32,961 nt of DNA from positions 1 through 32,961 of the forward strand of contig JAAYUE010000023.1 of assembly GCA_012517905.1 (NCBI GenBank), given 5' to 3'. The translations under genes were made by a program, and so were the position numbers. Shown piece by piece: positions 31,634 to 32,961 of the stretch. The DNA comes from Clostridiales bacterium (GTDB lineage: Bacteria > Bacillota > Clostridia > Christensenellales > CAG-138). The notes below the pieces were generated by a model. That model searched no databases, was not told the origin of the DNA, and saw only the letters and a list, made by a program, of their open reading frames with translations. Numbering within the stretch: position 1 is the stretch's first letter; the number at the start of each line of letters is the position of its first letter.

Positions 31634-32961
31634 TCAGGAGAGTTCGAACATGCCCATGTAGAGCTGATAATACTTGCCCATCTGGGTCAGCAGGTCGTCG
31701 TGGTCGCCGCGCTCGATCACCTCTCCGTGCTCCAGCACGAGGATGGCGTTGCTGTTGCGCACCGTAGAAAGCCGGTGTGCGATGACGAACACCGTGCGCC
31801 CTTTCATGAGGCGGTCCATGCCTTTTTCGATGAGCGCCTCCGTGCGCGTGTCGATGCTGCTCGTCGCCTCGTCAAGGATGAGCACCGGCGGGTTGGCGAC
31901 CGCCGCGCGCGCAATGGCGAGCAGCTGGCGCTGTCCCTGCGAGAGGTTCGCGCCGTCGGCGGTGAGCACGGTGTCGTATCCCTGCGGCAGGTGCTTGATG
32001 AACGAGTGCGCGTTGGCGAGCTTCGCCGCCTCGACGATCTCCTCGTCCGTCGCGTCCAGCCTGCCGTAGCGGATGTTGTCGCGCACGGTGCCGGTGAAGA
32101 GGTGCGTGTCCTGCAGCACCATCGAAAGCGAGCGGCGCAGGGAATCCTTCTTCATCTGCTGGATGTCGATGCCGTCGTAGGTGATGGTCCCCTTCTGCAC
32201 GTCGTAAAAGCGGTTGATGAGGTTGGTAATCGTCGTCTTGCCCGCTCCGGTGGAGCCGACGAACGCGATCTTCTGGCCGGGCTTGGCAAAGAGGTTGACG
32301 TTTTTGAGCACGTCCACCTTTCCGTCGTAACTGAAAGTGACGTCCTTGAAGCGCACGTCTCCCTTGAGTTCGATATACTCGAACCCGCCGTCGTCCAGCG
32401 GACGCTTCCACGCCCACTGATTGGTGCAGCAGCCGACCTCGCGCAGCGCGCCTGCTTCGTCTTTTTCCACGTTTACGAGCGAAACCGTGCCTTCGTCCAC
32501 CTCCGGCTCGGCGTCGATGAGCTCAAAGATGCGCTCCGCGCCCGCAAGCGCGCTGATGAAGCCGTTGAAGAGCTGCGAAACCTGCACGAGCGGCTGGCTG
32601 AACGAACGCGTATACTGCAAAAACGCGGCCAGCGTGCCGATATCCGCGCGCCCGAGGATCGCAAGCCCCGCGCCCGCGGCGGCGGCCGCCGCATAAAGCG
32701 CGTAGCTGAGGTTGCCCATGATGGGCATGAGCACCATGGCGTAGGTCATGGCCGAGGTGGAGGTCTGGCGCAGCTCCTCATTGCGCTTTTCAAATTCGTC
32801 CGCGACATACTGCTCGCGGCTGAACACCTTGACCTCGCGCTGGCCCTCGATCATCTCTTCGATGTAGCCGTTGACGCCCGCGAGGGACTTCTGCCGCTTG
32901 CTGAAGAAGAAAGCGGACTTCTTGCCGAGTTTTTGCACCACGAGCAGCATGAGCGCGAACA
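31634..32961 (-). CDS. ABC exporter (fused membrane and ATPase domains), N-terminus beyond the window
   Basis: The C-terminal 442 or so residues of an ABCB-type exporter. The frame stays open through the right edge, so the N-terminal helices are missing. Visible parts are the last helices of the membrane domain, a linker with a C-C-T-N-Q-W-A-W-K-R-P insert common in clostridial exporters, and a complete ATPase domain. This has Walker A G-S-T-G-A-G-K-T-T, a Q-loop (V-L-Q-D-T), the signature L-S-Q-G-Q, Walker B V-L-I-L-D-E-A-T and the H-loop I-A-H-R-L-S. Such proteins usually act as one half of a heterodimeric drug or lipid exporter, and the partner gene would be expected upstream, outside the window. 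Confidence 0.93.
   Translation of the reverse strand, partial: FALMLLVVQKLGKKSAFFFSKRQKSLAGVNGYIEEMIEGQREVKVFSREQYVADEFEKRNEELRQTSTSAMTYAMVLMPIMGNLSYALYAAAAAAGAGLAILGRADIGTLAAFLQYTRSFSQPLVQVSQLFNGFISALAGAERIFELIDAEPEVDEGTVSLVNVEKDEAGALREVGCCTNQWAWKRPLDDGGFEYIELKGDVRFKDVTFSYDGKVDVLKNVNLFAKPGQKIAFVGSTGAGKTTITNLINRFYDVQKGTITYDGIDIQQMKKDSLRRSLSMVLQDTHLFTGTVRDNIRYGRLDATDEEIVEAAKLANAHSFIKHLPQGYDTVLTADGANLSQGQRQLLAIARAAVANPPVLILDEATSSIDTRTEALIEKGMDRLMKGRTVFVIAHRLSTVRNSNAILVLEHGEVIERGDHDDLLTQMGKYYQLYMGMFELS

Noticed and set aside
1-32961. CRISPR arrays, insertion sequences, attachment sites, tRNA or rRNA genes
   Set aside because: No regularly spaced repeats, transposase or integrase genes, or tRNA-like cloverleaf ends were seen on reading both strands.

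Overview
The window is GC-rich (about 60% by eye) chromosomal DNA. It most resembles an anaerobic, high-GC member of the Clostridia. This is an inference from three things: the rnf cluster has the clostridial order C-D-G-E-A-B, a T-box leader precedes the cysteine genes, and sigma-A-type promoters and Gram-positive Shine-Dalgarno sequences are common. I see no phage, insertion sequence, CRISPR array, rRNA or tRNA. Most of it reads as ordinary core metabolism with several unusual details.

Layout. 1-3110 (minus): the start of a dCMP deaminase, a MATE exporter, and a translationally coupled pair (zinc phospholipase C-like protein, then a SLOG/DUF1273 protein). 3184-4347 (plus): a possible 66-residue ORF, then a membrane-anchored amidase_3-like protein that has lost its catalytic residues. 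4463-9526: a complete six-gene Rnf operon (ferredoxin:NAD+ oxidoreductase ion pump) with its own promoter, a leader hairpin and a terminator. 9544-12115: a membrane-anchored secreted metallophosphoesterase (minus), divergent from a YuiD-type PAP2-related protein and an SRAP (YedK/HMCES) protein. 12170-18401 (minus): a sugar-uptake locus of LacI regulator, lipoprotein binding protein, two MalF/MalG-type permeases and 4-alpha-glucanotransferase. It is headed by a perfect-consensus promoter with a perfect palindromic operator just downstream. No ATPase gene is in the locus, so a shared MsmK/UgpC-type ATPase elsewhere is implied.

18599-20349 (plus): a DUF2271 lipoprotein carrying a flavinylation-like motif, then a DUF368 (PopT-like) polyprenyl-phosphate transporter. 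20386-24010: a cell-surface glycan unit made of a polyprenyl-phosphate sugar transferase fused in frame to RmlA, followed by overlapping RmlB. 24113-26204: a 7-TM c-di-GMP enzyme with a dead GGDEF and an intact-looking EAL (EVL) domain. 26220-28330 (minus): proS followed by a small gene split by a frameshift. 28386-31624: a cysteine T-box, cysE with an extra cysteine-rich segment, cysS and a small membrane protein. 31634-end (minus): the C-terminal part of an ABC exporter.

The observations I consider most worth following are: promoters placed so close to start codons that several mRNAs should be leaderless; the catalytically dead amidase; the sugar transferase-RmlA fusion with a retained internal start; the DUF2271 lipoprotein with a D-x-x-T-G-A-T motif; the 74-bp tandem duplication that creates an overlapping leader ORF before the binding-protein gene; the frameshifted gene after proS; and the cysteine-rich CysE insert. 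I found no clearly novel multi-gene system.
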